Below are positions 33,218 to 41,705 of a DNA stretch of 64,000 nt, one piece after another (position 1 is the stretch's first letter; each line of letters opens with the position of its first letter). The notes under the pieces are model-generated. The model was not told the DNA's origin. It saw only the letters and a program-made list of their open reading frames with translations, and ran no database searches. A program made the translations under genes and the position numbers. This DNA is from DASUBV01 sp036510065 (GTDB taxonomy: Bacteria > Actinomycetota > Actinomycetes > Streptosporangiales > Streptosporangiaceae), in assembly GCA_036510065.1 (NCBI GenBank), contig DATCEO010000106.1, positions 62,001 through 126,000 of the forward strand. Direction: 5' to 3'.

Positions 33218-33472
33218 CCTGGCTCCCGTTCAGAATTAATATGCTTATGACAGCACTCTACGCATTGCGTGGTTCCCCGGAGTGCGGATCCGTTATTTCC
33301 GTCGCCGCCTCTCCCAGGTAAGCCGCGACTAGGTAAATAACGGCAAACCGGCGCCAATGCCTTTTACCGCGTTGCAGACGGGGCGGGGGCTGCTTGGTAG
33401 CATGCTGCTTGTACCGCTCCGGTAGCGGCCTCCGTCGTTTCGCGTTCTGCAGTGCCGCCGAGGAGGCTGCTC

Positions 33473-34489
33473 ATGTCCGCTATCGAGGTGCGCCTATTCC
33501 GTCGCGGTGACCGCGAACAGCTCGCCCGGCTCGTGAATGCGCACGCCGGGGCGGTCCTGCCCGGCATGAGCGCGTCCGTCAGCACTGTGCTGGCCGCGCT
33601 GGAACGCCAGCCGGGCGATTTCATCGAGGACCCCTGGGTCAGCGAGCGGATGACGCTGGTCGCCAGCCAGGGTGACCGGATCGCCGCGGCCGCGCACCTG
33701 CTCCGGTACTTCCCCGACGAGCAGGCCGGGCCGGCCGCACGGGACGCGGGCCAGATTCACTGGCTGATCTTCTGGCCGGAGGCGCCCGCCGGGAACCCTT
33801 ACTGGCTCGATGCCACCGAGGCCGCTGAGGCGCTGATCGGCGCCTGCTTCCGCCAGCTGGACCGGTGGGGCGTCACCCGCCAGCAGGCGGGCGGGGAGCT
33901 GCCCGTCCGCGGCGTGTACGGGGTACCCGGCCAGTGGCCGCACGTCAGCGCGCTCTACGAGCGGGCCGGCTTCCGGCACACCGGGCACACCGAGATCGTC
34001 TACCTGGCCAGGATCGGCGATCTGCGGACTCCGGCCGGGGCCCCGATCCCGGGGCTGGACGTGCGCCGCTCGGCGGGGATGAACGGCACCCGCCTGTCCG
34101 CCACGCTCGGCCCGGACCCGATCGGCTACATCGAGATCGAGACGTTCGACGACGGCGAGCGCCGGTCGCGGAACGGTGGCTGGGCCGACGTCGGCAACCT
34201 CCGGGTGACCGAGCCCTACCGCCGCCAGGGCGTCGCGACGTGGCTGCTCGGCCAGGCGGCCGACTGGCTGGAGCTGGCCGGGGTCGAGCGCCTCCTGGAC
34301 TACGCCTGGCTGGAGGGGACGGACCCCGGCGGCCTGGACTACGCCGGTTACCGGGCCTTCCTGCCGGCCGCTGGCTTCCGCGAGATCACCCGGACCCGGC
34401 TCGGCTGGACCCGGGCTTCAGACCGGCGATCATCACGCTCGCCGACGTCTGCGCACCACGATGACCTGGCTGGTGATGGTCAGCACTAG
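33473..34489 (+). CDS. Double GNAT-domain acetyltransferase-like protein
   Basis: The 338-residue protein has two GNAT-like halves. The second is clearer, with WADVGNLRVTEPYRRQGVATWLLGQAADWLELAGVERLLDYAW, the acetyl-CoA loop. The first half is degenerate. GAGGAGG before the ATG at 33473 sets the start rather than 33452. The last 26 residues (after GWTRA) have no homology feel and overlap the convergent DUF3592-like gene by 57 bases, so the true end may have shifted by mutation. Substrate unknown. Confidence 0.75.
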   Translation: MSAIEVRLFRRGDREQLARLVNAHAGAVLPGMSASVSTVLAALERQPGDFIEDPWVSERMTLVASQGDRIAAAAHLLRYFPDEQAGPAARDAGQIHWLIFWPEAPAGNPYWLDATEAAEALIGACFRQLDRWGVTRQQAGGELPVRGVYGVPGQWPHVSALYERAGFRHTGHTEIVYLARIGDLRTPAGAPIPGLDVRRSAGMNGTRLSATLGPDPIGYIEIETFDDGERRSRNGGWADVGNLRVTEPYRRQGVATWLLGQAADWLELAGVERLLDYAWLEGTDPGGLDYAGYRAFLPAAGFREITRTRLGWTRASDRRSSRSPTSAHHDDLAGDGQH

Positions 34490-34933
34490 CAAGACGGCAG
34501 CCAGGGCAGCGAGGTAGGTGTCATTGGTCAGCCATCCCGATTGGTAACCGGCCCGCACGTCGCCCAGCGGGTAGGCATCGCGGCGATTCCGGGGATCAAC
34601 CGCGACCGCGACCGTGGCCCCCGTCTGGAGCGGCCTGCGCACGCCCAGCAGGTCCTCGGACACCGTGGTGCCACCCAGGACGAAGGTAACCGGGCAGGTC
34701 AGCTTGCCGCCGAAGGTCTGATTGGAGCCCACGGTGCTGGAGCAGTAGGCGACCCGGGCCGTCGCGGTCACCCCGTGCGCGCGCAGCGCCGCGTACTGCC
34801 CCTGGCGGTGGAAGGTGGGGTAGGTCAGGGCAGCGATCAGGACGAGCAGGGCCAGGCACAGCACCCAAATGACGACCCAGCGGCGGGCACTGCTGGCTGG
34901 ACGAGGGGAGCGGCGCGTCCTGGCCGTCCTCAT
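34433..34933 (-). CDS. Two-TM membrane protein, DUF3592-like
   Basis: The 166-residue protein has TM helices at about 20-40 and 140-158 with an extracytoplasmic domain (YAALRAHGVTATARVAYCSSTVGS... VTFVLGGTTVSEDLLGVRRPLQTGATVAVAVDP) matching the DUF3592 pattern. It is the last gene of the sigma-factor operon: its ATG overlaps the stop of the preceding gene (ATGA). It may sense or respond to envelope stress signalled by the sigma factor; this is inferred from context. Confidence 0.7.
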   Translation of the reverse strand: MRTARTRRSPRPASSARRWVVIWVLCLALLVLIAALTYPTFHRQGQYAALRAHGVTATARVAYCSSTVGSNQTFGGKLTCPVTFVLGGTTVSEDLLGVRRPLQTGATVAVAVDPRNRRDAYPLGDVRAGYQSGWLTNDTYLAALAAVLLVLTITSQVIVVRRRRRA

Positions 34934-35322
34934 CGCGATGGCCGGGGGGTGTGCGGCAAGGGCGACGGCGACGGAATTGGCTGGCCAGTCGGCGACGGCG
35001 ATGCAGCTGGCGGCGATGCCGCGAGCGACGACGGCGTGGGCACGGGGGCCGGTGAGCGCGTGTCCCGGCCGGTCACCGAGCGGGTCGGCGGGGCGGCGGG
35101 GCTGGCCGGCCGACCCGGGCCGGGGTGGCTTCTGACGGCGGAGCTGGACAGGATGCCAGCCGTGATCGCGCTCGCCACGACCACGGCCGCCAGGGCATCG
35201 CGAGCCACCCGAAGCCGCCGCCGCCGGCCGCCGATGCGCATGACCTGAGCCACCGGCAGCGGTCGCGCCGCCTGCCCGGCCTCGCTGGCGATTCGCTGCA
35301 GCTCCTCGCCGAGGTCAGGCAT
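34930..35322 (-). CDS. Putative anti-sigma-like membrane protein with Pro/Ser-rich exterior
   Basis: The 130-residue protein has a basic cytoplasmic N-terminus (about 40 residues), one TM helix at 43-62, and an extracytoplasmic tail dominated by Pro, Ser, Ala and Thr. It overlaps the sigma gene by eight bases and is coupled to the next gene by ATGA, the usual position of an anti-sigma factor. It lacks the HxxxCxxC zinc motif of ZAS anti-sigmas, so the assignment rests on context and topology. Confidence 0.6.
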   Translation of the reverse strand: MPDLGEELQRIASEAGQAARPLPVAQVMRIGGRRRRLRVARDALAAVVVASAITAGILSSSAVRSHPGPGRPASPAAPPTRSVTGRDTRSPAPVPTPSSLAASPPAASPSPTGQPIPSPSPLPHTPRPSR

Positions 35323-35866
35323 CGCCAGCCTGCCCCCGGTCCGTGCGGCGCCCGCCGCTGATGCCGTGCCCGGCGGGCTCGCGCAGGTGCGGGGCGAGAG
35401 CCGCGCGGCCGCGGGCCAGCCGCGCTTTTACCGTCCCCTCCGGGACCCCCGTCTCCGCGGCGATCTGCGCGACGGTCAGGTCACACAGGTAGTGCAGGAC
35501 GATGGCCCGCCGCTGCGCGGCCGGAACCTTGCGCAGCGCCTGGATCAGCGCTACCCGGTCCGGGGTGGGCCCGTCAACGGCCTGCGGCTGCGGCTGCGAG
35601 CGCATCAGGAGCCGGCCGAGCCGGGCCCGGTTCCACCGTGACATCGCGATCCGCCAGGCGGCGGCGCGGACCCAGGCTTCTGGCACGCCCTGGGCACTCA
35701 GCTTCTCGCGGTGGGTCCAGGCCCGTACGAAGGCTTCCTGAACAGCATCGTGTGCCTCCGCGTGATCACCGGTCATCACGTAGAGCTGCCCGACCAGCCG
35801 CCGGAATGATCCGGCATAGAAGTCGGTGAACTCTTCGGGGGTCAACGTGTCTCCTGGCGCGCTCAT
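35315..35866 (-). CDS. SigE-family ECF RNA polymerase sigma factor
   Basis: The 183-residue protein has sigma region 2 (LTPEEFTDFYAGSFRRLVGQLYVMTGDHAEAHDAVQEAFVRAWTH) and region 4 (RKVPAAQRRAIVLHYLCDLTVAQIAAETGVPEGTVKARLARGRAAL). It should direct RNA polymerase to envelope-stress-like promoters. The ATG starts where homology begins; the frame extends upstream without it. It is first of three overlapping genes and is divergent from the Pro-rich protein at 36071. Confidence 0.9.
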   Translation of the reverse strand: MSAPGDTLTPEEFTDFYAGSFRRLVGQLYVMTGDHAEAHDAVQEAFVRAWTHREKLSAQGVPEAWVRAAAWRIAMSRWNRARLGRLLMRSQPQPQAVDGPTPDRVALIQALRKVPAAQRRAIVLHYLCDLTVAQIAAETGVPEGTVKARLARGRAALAPHLREPAGHGISGGRRTDRGQAGDA

Positions 35867-36070
35867 GAGAGCCGATGCGCCCGCTGCGAGCAGAGCGGCC
35901 CCGCTAACGGTAGGGCAGCTCGCGGCACCCGGCGGCCGTGATCGCGGATCGGATATCGGTATTTCTTCCCGCGGCTGACATGCAACCGGGTGGCCGTCCC
36001 GCAGGTAGATACGAAGACTGCCGGCATCCCGGCGGCATGAGCGAGTGATCAGATGAGCTGGAGGCCAGAG

Positions 36071-36523
36071 ATGAAGATGCCCGGCAGGCGCGCGACGATG
36101 TGGCTGGCGCTGCCCGCAGCCGCCGTGGTGGCCGGCGGCACCGCACTCACGGTGGCGTCCGCGGCCAGTCACCCCGCCGGTCACCTGGCCGGGACCAGGC
36201 CCGGCTCGGCCGCCGCGCACGCCTCAGCTCCGGCCGCCTCGCCGTCGCCGGCCCGCGGCCTCTCGACACCCACGCCCGTTCCCTCGCCGCTGCCCAGCCG
36301 GGCCGCCCCGTCGGCCTCGCCGTCGCCGGTGCGGGGGACGGCGGCACCTACGCCCACGCCGTCGCCGGTGCGGGGAGCGGCGGCGCCCACGCCCACGCCC
36401 TCGCCCTCGCCGACCCGCCGCCCCCCGATGCCGGAGCCGTCACCATCACCAGCGCGCCCGGCTCCGGCGCCCGCCCCGACGCCCTCTCCGGCGCCGGCAG
36501 CCGCCAGTCGGACCAGCAGGTAG
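36071..36523 (+). CDS. Pro/Ser/Thr-rich signal-anchored protein
   Basis: The 150-residue protein starts with a basic segment and a hydrophobic helix (MWLALPAAAVVAGGTALTVA), followed by a long Pro/Ser/Ala/Thr stretch with repeated SPSPVRG-AAPTPTP units from a tandem DNA repeat near 36310-36400. It resembles the exterior of the sigma-linked membrane protein at 34930 in composition. It may be a cell-wall-spanning anchor; no domain is recognised. GGAGG lies before the ATG. Confidence 0.55.
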   Translation: MKMPGRRATMWLALPAAAVVAGGTALTVASAASHPAGHLAGTRPGSAAAHASAPAASPSPARGLSTPTPVPSPLPSRAAPSASPSPVRGTAAPTPTPSPVRGAAAPTPTPSPSPTRRPPMPEPSPSPARPAPAPAPTPSPAPAAASRTSR

Positions 36524-36588
36524 CCCTGCTATCGGCCGATGGCCGGTCTGTGCACCTGGCGGGTCCGCCGGTGCCTGTCGTGACCGGG

Positions 36589-37356
36589 TCAGGCGTCGCC
36601 CGGCGCGGCGGCCGGCTTGCGGCCGCCGCCGAGGAAGGAGTCGATGAAGTCCGGGCTGGCGGACAGCTCGGCGGGGGTGCCCGTCATCCGGACCTCGCCG
36701 CCGCCCAGGACGTAGGTGCGGTCGGAGATGGCCAGCACTGACCTGGCTCGCTGCTCGACGATCAGCACGGCGGCGCCGCTGACCGCGAGCTGCCGGACGT
36801 GCTCCTCCAGCAGCTCCGCCGCCACCTTGGGAGCCAGGTTCGCGGTGGGCTCGTCCAGGAGGAAGATGCCCGGCTCGAGCATGAGCACCCGGCCCATGGC
36901 CAGCATCTTCCGCTCGCCGCCGCTGAGCTTGCCCGCCGGGCGGCCGAGCATCGTGGCCAGTCGCGGGAAGACGGCCAGGACCCGCTCGGTGCGCGCGGCG
37001 AGCTCGCTGCGGCGCAGCAGGTAGCCGCCCATCTCCAGGTTCTCCCGCACGGTCAGCGGCGCGAATACGTCATCGACCTGCGGGACGTAGCCGACCCCGG
37101 ACCGGGCGATCTCTTCCGAGGGCTTGTTCGTGATGTCCAGGTCGCCGGCCAGGACCCGGCCGGGGGAGACCCGCACGATGCCGACCAGGCCCTTGAGCAG
37201 GGTGCTCTTGCCCGAGCCGTTGGGCCCGACGAGCGAGACGATCTCGGCCGGATCGGCGTTCACGGTGATCCCGCGGATGACCGGGTCGCCGCCGTAGCCT
37301 GCGGTGACGTCCTCGGCGCGCAGCGGCAGGCCGGCGATCAGTGGCTCAGCCGACAA
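36589..37356 (-). CDS. Branched-chain-type ABC transporter ATPase (LivF-like)
   Basis: The 255-residue ATPase has Walker A GPNGSGKST, signature LSGGERKMLAMGR, Walker B IFLLDEPT and the switch His region replaced by VEQRAR, as in LivF proteins. It energises import with the LivM-LivG fusion. The TTG at 37356 has GGAGG six bases upstream and overlaps the end of the upstream gene, so the two are coupled. Confidence 0.88.
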   Translation of the reverse strand: MSAEPLIAGLPLRAEDVTAGYGGDPVIRGITVNADPAEIVSLVGPNGSGKSTLLKGLVGIVRVSPGRVLAGDLDITNKPSEEIARSGVGYVPQVDDVFAPLTVRENLEMGGYLLRRSELAARTERVLAVFPRLATMLGRPAGKLSGGERKMLAMGRVLMLEPGIFLLDEPTANLAPKVAAELLEEHVRQLAVSGAAVLIVEQRARSVLAISDRTYVLGGGEVRMTGTPAELSASPDFIDSFLGGGRKPAAAPGDA

Positions 37357-39229
37357 GGTAGGCCTCCACAACCTCGCTGCGGGCCCGTAGCTGCCGCATG
37401 GTCCCCTCCGCCAGCACGGCGCCCTCGGCCATCACGATCACCGGATCGCAGAACTCGTCCATGATGGCCAGCTCGTGCTCGACCATGAGGATGGTCATGC
37501 CGTCGTGGCACAGGGCCACCAGCTGGTCGCCGATCCGGCGGGCCAGGTTCGGGTGCACGCCTGCCATCGGCTCGTCAAGCAGCAGCATCGATGGCTCGGT
37601 CATCAGCGCGCGCATGATCTCGACCAGCCTGCGCTGGCCGCCGCTGAGATCGCCGGCGTAACGGTTGGCCATCTCCCGCAGGCCGAAGCGCTCCAGGAGC
37701 TGCTCCGCCCGGGCGATCGCGGCCTGCTCGTCGTCGCCCCAGTAGCGCCGCCCGCGAACCGCGCCGCGCAGTGAGTCGCCGCGGTGGCCGGGTACCGCGG
37801 ACAGCAGGTTCTCCAGCACCGTGAGCCGCTTGAACTCGCTGGCCAGCTGGAAGGTCCGGACCAGGCCGAGCCGGGCCCGGCGGAACGCGGGCATCCCGGT
37901 GATGTCCTGACCGAGGTAGCTGATCGTTCCCGACGAGGCTGGCAGGGTGCCGGCGAGCATCGCCAGCAGCGTCGACTTCCCCGCGCCGTTGGGCCCGATC
38001 AGGCCGGTCAGCGTGCCGCGCCGGACCGACAGGGACACGCCGTCGACTGCCCGCACGCCGCCGTAGTCGCGGACCAGGCCGGCGGCCTGCAGCAGGACCT
38101 GCCCGGCGGCACCATCTGCCGCCTGGCCACCCCCCGGCCCGCCCGGCCGCTCGACGGGGCGCTCAGCGGCCCGGGCAGCGAGGGTGGCGGTGGCATCGCC
38201 GTCACCAGCACCGCCGTCACCAGCGCCAGCGCCGGCGCCGTCGGCGTCAGCGGCGGTCAGCGGCCGGGCCGGGGCGGGCCAGGCGATGACCCGCTTGCGC
38301 TCGGGCAGGATGCCCTGCGGGCGGAACCACAAGAACACGACGATCAGCAGCCCGATCGCCACCCATTCCAGTGAGGGGATGAGGTTCGGCGGGAGGTTGT
38401 TCGAGCTGGGGATAAAGCGCGTTACCTCCTCGAATACCACCGGCACGAGGATGGCGCCGAGCACCGCGCCGCGGTGATTGCCCGCCCCGCCGATGATCAC
38501 GGCGGCAAACAGCACGACGGTCTCGGCGTAGCCCCAGGCGGCCGGCGACCACGTCGTGATGTACGAGACGAGGATGCCGCCGGACAGCCCGGCGATGGCG
38601 CCGCCGAGTACCAGCACCCCGGTGCGCAGCGACAGCAGGTTCTTGCCCAGGGAGTCCGCGACGACGTCGTTGTCGCGCATGGCCCGCAGCGAGCGCCCGT
38701 ACGGCGACTCGGTGATCCGGCGCAGGAACAGGTACACCCCCACGCACAGCAGCAGGGCGACCGCGGTGAACACCCACTGGTAGGCCTGCGTGCTCGCGTT
38801 GAGGACACTCTGCAGCGGGAACGGGATGAGCGAGATGCCGGCGTCGCCGTTGAACAGCGGGACGAAGTTGGTCACCAGCAGGTTCAGCAGCACTGCGGTG
38901 ACCAGCAGGCCGACAGCGGCGAAGTCGCCGCGCAGCCGCCTGCCGACCAGGAACGTGAACGGCAGCGCGAGGAGTCCGCCGACCACCGCCGCGCCTAGCC
39001 ACGGCAGCGGGAAGGGCAGGTGCCAGCCGCCGATATAGCGCTGGAAGCCGCCGTTGGCCGAGTCGGGCGGCATGGCCAGGATGGCGGCCGCGTAGCCGCC
39101 GGCGGCCTGGAAGATGATGAAGCCGAAGTTCGTCACGCCGGCGATACCGAACTGCTGGCTCAGCCCGAGGCAGGCCATGGCGTCGACCGCCGCGTACACC
39201 AGCAGGTTGATGAGGTAGAACGCGTTCAT
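37346..39229 (-). CDS. LivM permease fused to LivG ATPase
   Basis: Residues 1-305 form a LivM-type permease with about nine TM helices (ITESPYGRSLRAMRDNDVVADSLGKN is the cytoplasmic coupling loop). A disordered Gly/Ala/Asp linker spans about 310-375. The LivG-type ATPase follows, with Walker A GPNGAGKST at 412-420, signature LSGGQRRLVEIMR and Walker B MLLLDEPMAG. Fusion of permease and one ATPase in one chain fixes their stoichiometry. It belongs to the operon with LivF, LivH and LivK. Confidence 0.9.
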   Translation of the reverse strand: MNAFYLINLLVYAAVDAMACLGLSQQFGIAGVTNFGFIIFQAAGGYAAAILAMPPDSANGGFQRYIGGWHLPFPLPWLGAAVVGGLLALPFTFLVGRRLRGDFAAVGLLVTAVLLNLLVTNFVPLFNGDAGISLIPFPLQSVLNASTQAYQWVFTAVALLLCVGVYLFLRRITESPYGRSLRAMRDNDVVADSLGKNLLSLRTGVLVLGGAIAGLSGGILVSYITTWSPAAWGYAETVVLFAAVIIGGAGNHRGAVLGAILVPVVFEEVTRFIPSSNNLPPNLIPSLEWVAIGLLIVVFLWFRPQGILPERKRVIAWPAPARPLTAADADGAGAGAGDGGAGDGDATATLAARAAERPVERPGGPGGGQAADGAAGQVLLQAAGLVRDYGGVRAVDGVSLSVRRGTLTGLIGPNGAGKSTLLAMLAGTLPASSGTISYLGQDITGMPAFRRARLGLVRTFQLASEFKRLTVLENLLSAVPGHRGDSLRGAVRGRRYWGDDEQAAIARAEQLLERFGLREMANRYAGDLSGGQRRLVEIMRALMTEPSMLLLDEPMAGVHPNLARRIGDQLVALCHDGMTILMVEHELAIMDEFCDPVIVMAEGAVLAEGTMRQLRARSEVVEAYLVG

Positions 39230-39266
39230 CCGCTGCCCCGTCCGCTGATCATGGGCGTGCTGGCCG

Positions 39267-40133
39267 TCATGCGCGTGCTCCGAGCAGGCCGGACGGGCGG
39301 ATGCCGAGCATGAGCAGCAGCACCACGAACGCGACCACGTACTTGTAGTCGGCCGCGATGAAGGCGGCGCTGACCTCGGTCGCGATGCCGATCACCGCGG
39401 CACCCAGCATGGCGCCGTAGGCCTGGCCGGGACCGCCCAGGAAGACGGCGGCCAGGATCAGCACCAGGAACACGTCCGTGCTGGTGGGGCTGAAGCTGCC
39501 CGCGTCGATGCCGAAGACCACGCCCGCCAGGCCGCACATGGCCCCGGTGATGGCCCAGGTGGTGGTGATGACGCGCCCGGTCCGGATCCCGCAGTTGCGG
39601 GCCAGGGCCGGGTTGGCCGCGGTCGCGCGCATGGCCTTGCCCAGCTTCGAGTAGCGCAGCATCACGTGCACCCCCGCCATGACCACCAGGCTGACGCCGA
39701 TGATGGCGATCTGCACGGCGGTCAGGATCAGGCCGCCCGCGCGGAGCGTCGGCCCCTGGGCGAGGTTGTAGGAGACGCTGGTCCCGCCGGCCAGGGCCTG
39801 CACGCCGAACTCGATGATGAGCGTCACCCCGAGCGACACGATCACCAGGGTGATCGGGGAGGCGCCGCGTTGCTTGAACGGCGTGTAGATCCGCGAGTTC
39901 AGCAGCACCGACCCGGCCGAGCAGGCGACGATGACCACCGGCAGGGCGGCCCACACCGACAGGCCCGCCTGGTTCAGCACGTAGGCGAGGAAGGCTCCGG
40001 CGATCATCACCGCCCCGTAGGCCAGGTTGAGCACGTCGGTGACGCCGAACTGGAGGGTGAAGCCGACCGCGGCGATGGCCAGGACAGCGGCCGTGACCAG
40101 GCCGAATCCGACAGCGGCGAGGAAGAGCGACAT
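39267..40133 (-). CDS. Branched-chain-type ABC transporter permease (LivH-like)
   Basis: The 288-residue membrane protein has about eight TM helices and the LivH start FLAAVGFGLVTAAVLAIAAVGFTLQFGVTDVLNLAYG. It pairs with the LivM half of the fusion to form the channel. It lies 31 bases after LivK and 37 bases before the fusion gene. Confidence 0.9.
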   Translation of the reverse strand: MSLFLAAVGFGLVTAAVLAIAAVGFTLQFGVTDVLNLAYGAVMIAGAFLAYVLNQAGLSVWAALPVVIVACSAGSVLLNSRIYTPFKQRGASPITLVIVSLGVTLIIEFGVQALAGGTSVSYNLAQGPTLRAGGLILTAVQIAIIGVSLVVMAGVHVMLRYSKLGKAMRATAANPALARNCGIRTGRVITTTWAITGAMCGLAGVVFGIDAGSFSPTSTDVFLVLILAAVFLGGPGQAYGAMLGAAVIGIATEVSAAFIAADYKYVVAFVVLLLMLGIRPSGLLGARA

Positions 40134-40164
40134 CAGCGGCGCCCCGCCCGCGTGGCCGCGCGGG

Positions 40165-41553
40165 TCATCCGGCCAGGGCCCGGAGCTGCGCCGCCGACAG
40201 GTTGCCGACCACGTTGACCTGCCCGCTCGGGCTGTAGGTGTCGATCTGGAAGATGCCGGGCGAGCCGTGGTAGCTGTCGAAGTTCGTCGGGCCGCCGGGG
40301 CCCTCGTACCGGATGGCGTGACCGGCCTTCAGGGCGCTGGCGCACGCCGCGAAGGAGTAGCACAGCTGAGCGCCGGACACGCCGTTGCCGATCTTGATGA
40401 TGTCCGGCGCGTAGGTGGCCGGCGTGGTGCTCTTCGACATGATCATGGCCAGGGCGGCCAGGTTGATCCCGTCGTAGAGGTGCACGCCGCCGGGCGCGCT
40501 CAGGTAGGTGGTGAAGTTACCGGTGCTGCCGGGCACCTTGCCCTGCTGGGACAGCAGCGCCTTGGAGAAGGCGGCGTAAGCGGGGCCGCTTGACTCGGTC
40601 ACCAGGTTGTCGGCGTGGAAGTTCGCGGCGAACGTCGAGGCGCCCAGGGCCGCGGCGGCCGACTTGAAGAACGCGGGCGAGATCGCCGCCGAGGTCCCGA
40701 TGATCGGGATGACCTTGCCGTTGTTGAGCTGCTTGATCTCGGCCAGCAGGGTGGGGTCGGCCGAGCCGAGGGCCTCGGTCAGGATCGCGTCGGGGTGGGA
40801 CTGGACGATCGCCGAGGCCTCGGTGCGGAAGGTGGTCGCCTTCAGGTCGAGCGTCTGGTTGGTCGCCACGGTGATACCGGCCTTCTTCAGCGCGCTGAGC
40901 GCGGGCGCGACGAAAGTCTGCGACCCGATGTCGTTGCCGAAGGCCAGAGCGACCCGCTTGGCGTGCAGATGCTGGGCGATCGCCACCATCGCGTAGGCCT
41001 CTTCGAGGTCCGGGGGGACCAGCCGGTAGAAGTACGGGTAGTGGACGTGCGCGAACTCTGACTGACCGGTCATGCAGAAGGAGACCATCTTGCGCCCGTT
41101 GATGATCGGGACGACGGACGCCGCCTCGTCGGAGGTGCAGCCGATGACCAGGGCCAGGTTGGAGGTGGAGGCGAACATCTGGTTGACCGCCGGAACCGCG
41201 TCGGCCGGCTCGCCGCGGGTGTCGACGCTCTTGCAGGCCAGCTTGTGCCCGAGGACGCCGCCGGCGGCGTTGATGGCCGAGGTGGCGCCATAGCAGGTGG
41301 CGAGGTAGATGGGCCCGAGCGAGCCGTCCACGCCGCTGAACGGGGCGACGTCGGCGACGGTGAGGGCCGACCCGGACGCTGCCGACCCGCCGCCCGAGCC
41401 GCCGGCGGAGCCGCCCGAGCCGCCCGAGCTAGAGCTGGAGGTGATGCCGCAGGCCGACATCGCGACGGCCAGCACGGCGGCGCCCAGCGCCGCGGCCGGG
41501 CGGGTGAGGCGCGGGGTGAAACGCGGGGTGAGCCGCGGAGTGGGAGTGTTCAT
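40165..41553 (-). CDS. ABC transporter substrate-binding lipoprotein (LivK-like)
   Basis: The 462-residue protein has a lipobox MSAC with lipidated Cys near residue 34 and a Ser/Gly-rich linker, then a periplasmic-binding fold of type I (PIINGRKMVSFCMTGQSEF, YFYRLVPPDLEEAYAMVAIAQHL). It captures a branched-chain amino acid-like or aromatic acid substrate outside the cell. The N-terminus has TPRLTPRFTPRL from a DNA repeat. GGAGG precedes the ATG. It follows the FAH-family gene by 152 bases. Confidence 0.9.
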   Translation of the reverse strand: MNTPTPRLTPRFTPRLTRPAAALGAAVLAVAMSACGITSSSSSGGSGGSAGGSGGGSAASGSALTVADVAPFSGVDGSLGPIYLATCYGATSAINAAGGVLGHKLACKSVDTRGEPADAVPAVNQMFASTSNLALVIGCTSDEAASVVPIINGRKMVSFCMTGQSEFAHVHYPYFYRLVPPDLEEAYAMVAIAQHLHAKRVALAFGNDIGSQTFVAPALSALKKAGITVATNQTLDLKATTFRTEASAIVQSHPDAILTEALGSADPTLLAEIKQLNNGKVIPIIGTSAAISPAFFKSAAAALGASTFAANFHADNLVTESSGPAYAAFSKALLSQQGKVPGSTGNFTTYLSAPGGVHLYDGINLAALAMIMSKSTTPATYAPDIIKIGNGVSGAQLCYSFAACASALKAGHAIRYEGPGGPTNFDSYHGSPGIFQIDTYSPSGQVNVVGNLSAAQLRALAG

Positions 41554-41705
41554 GGTGCCCTCCAGGCTGCGCTGGTGAAGGGAGCCGGACCGGTGGTCCG
41601 CGGGGGTATCTCGGTGGGGGAGATCTCGACAGGGCGTGGATCAGGGTGGATCAGGGCGTTCGGGTCGGGCGGGCGGATCGGGGCCGGCGCGCCGGGGCGC
41701 GGGCC

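Noticed and set aside
38042..38240. A break between LivM and LivG (two separate genes)
   Set aside because: The frame is continuous through the linker with no stop or internal ribosome site, and the ATPase lacks a good start of its own.
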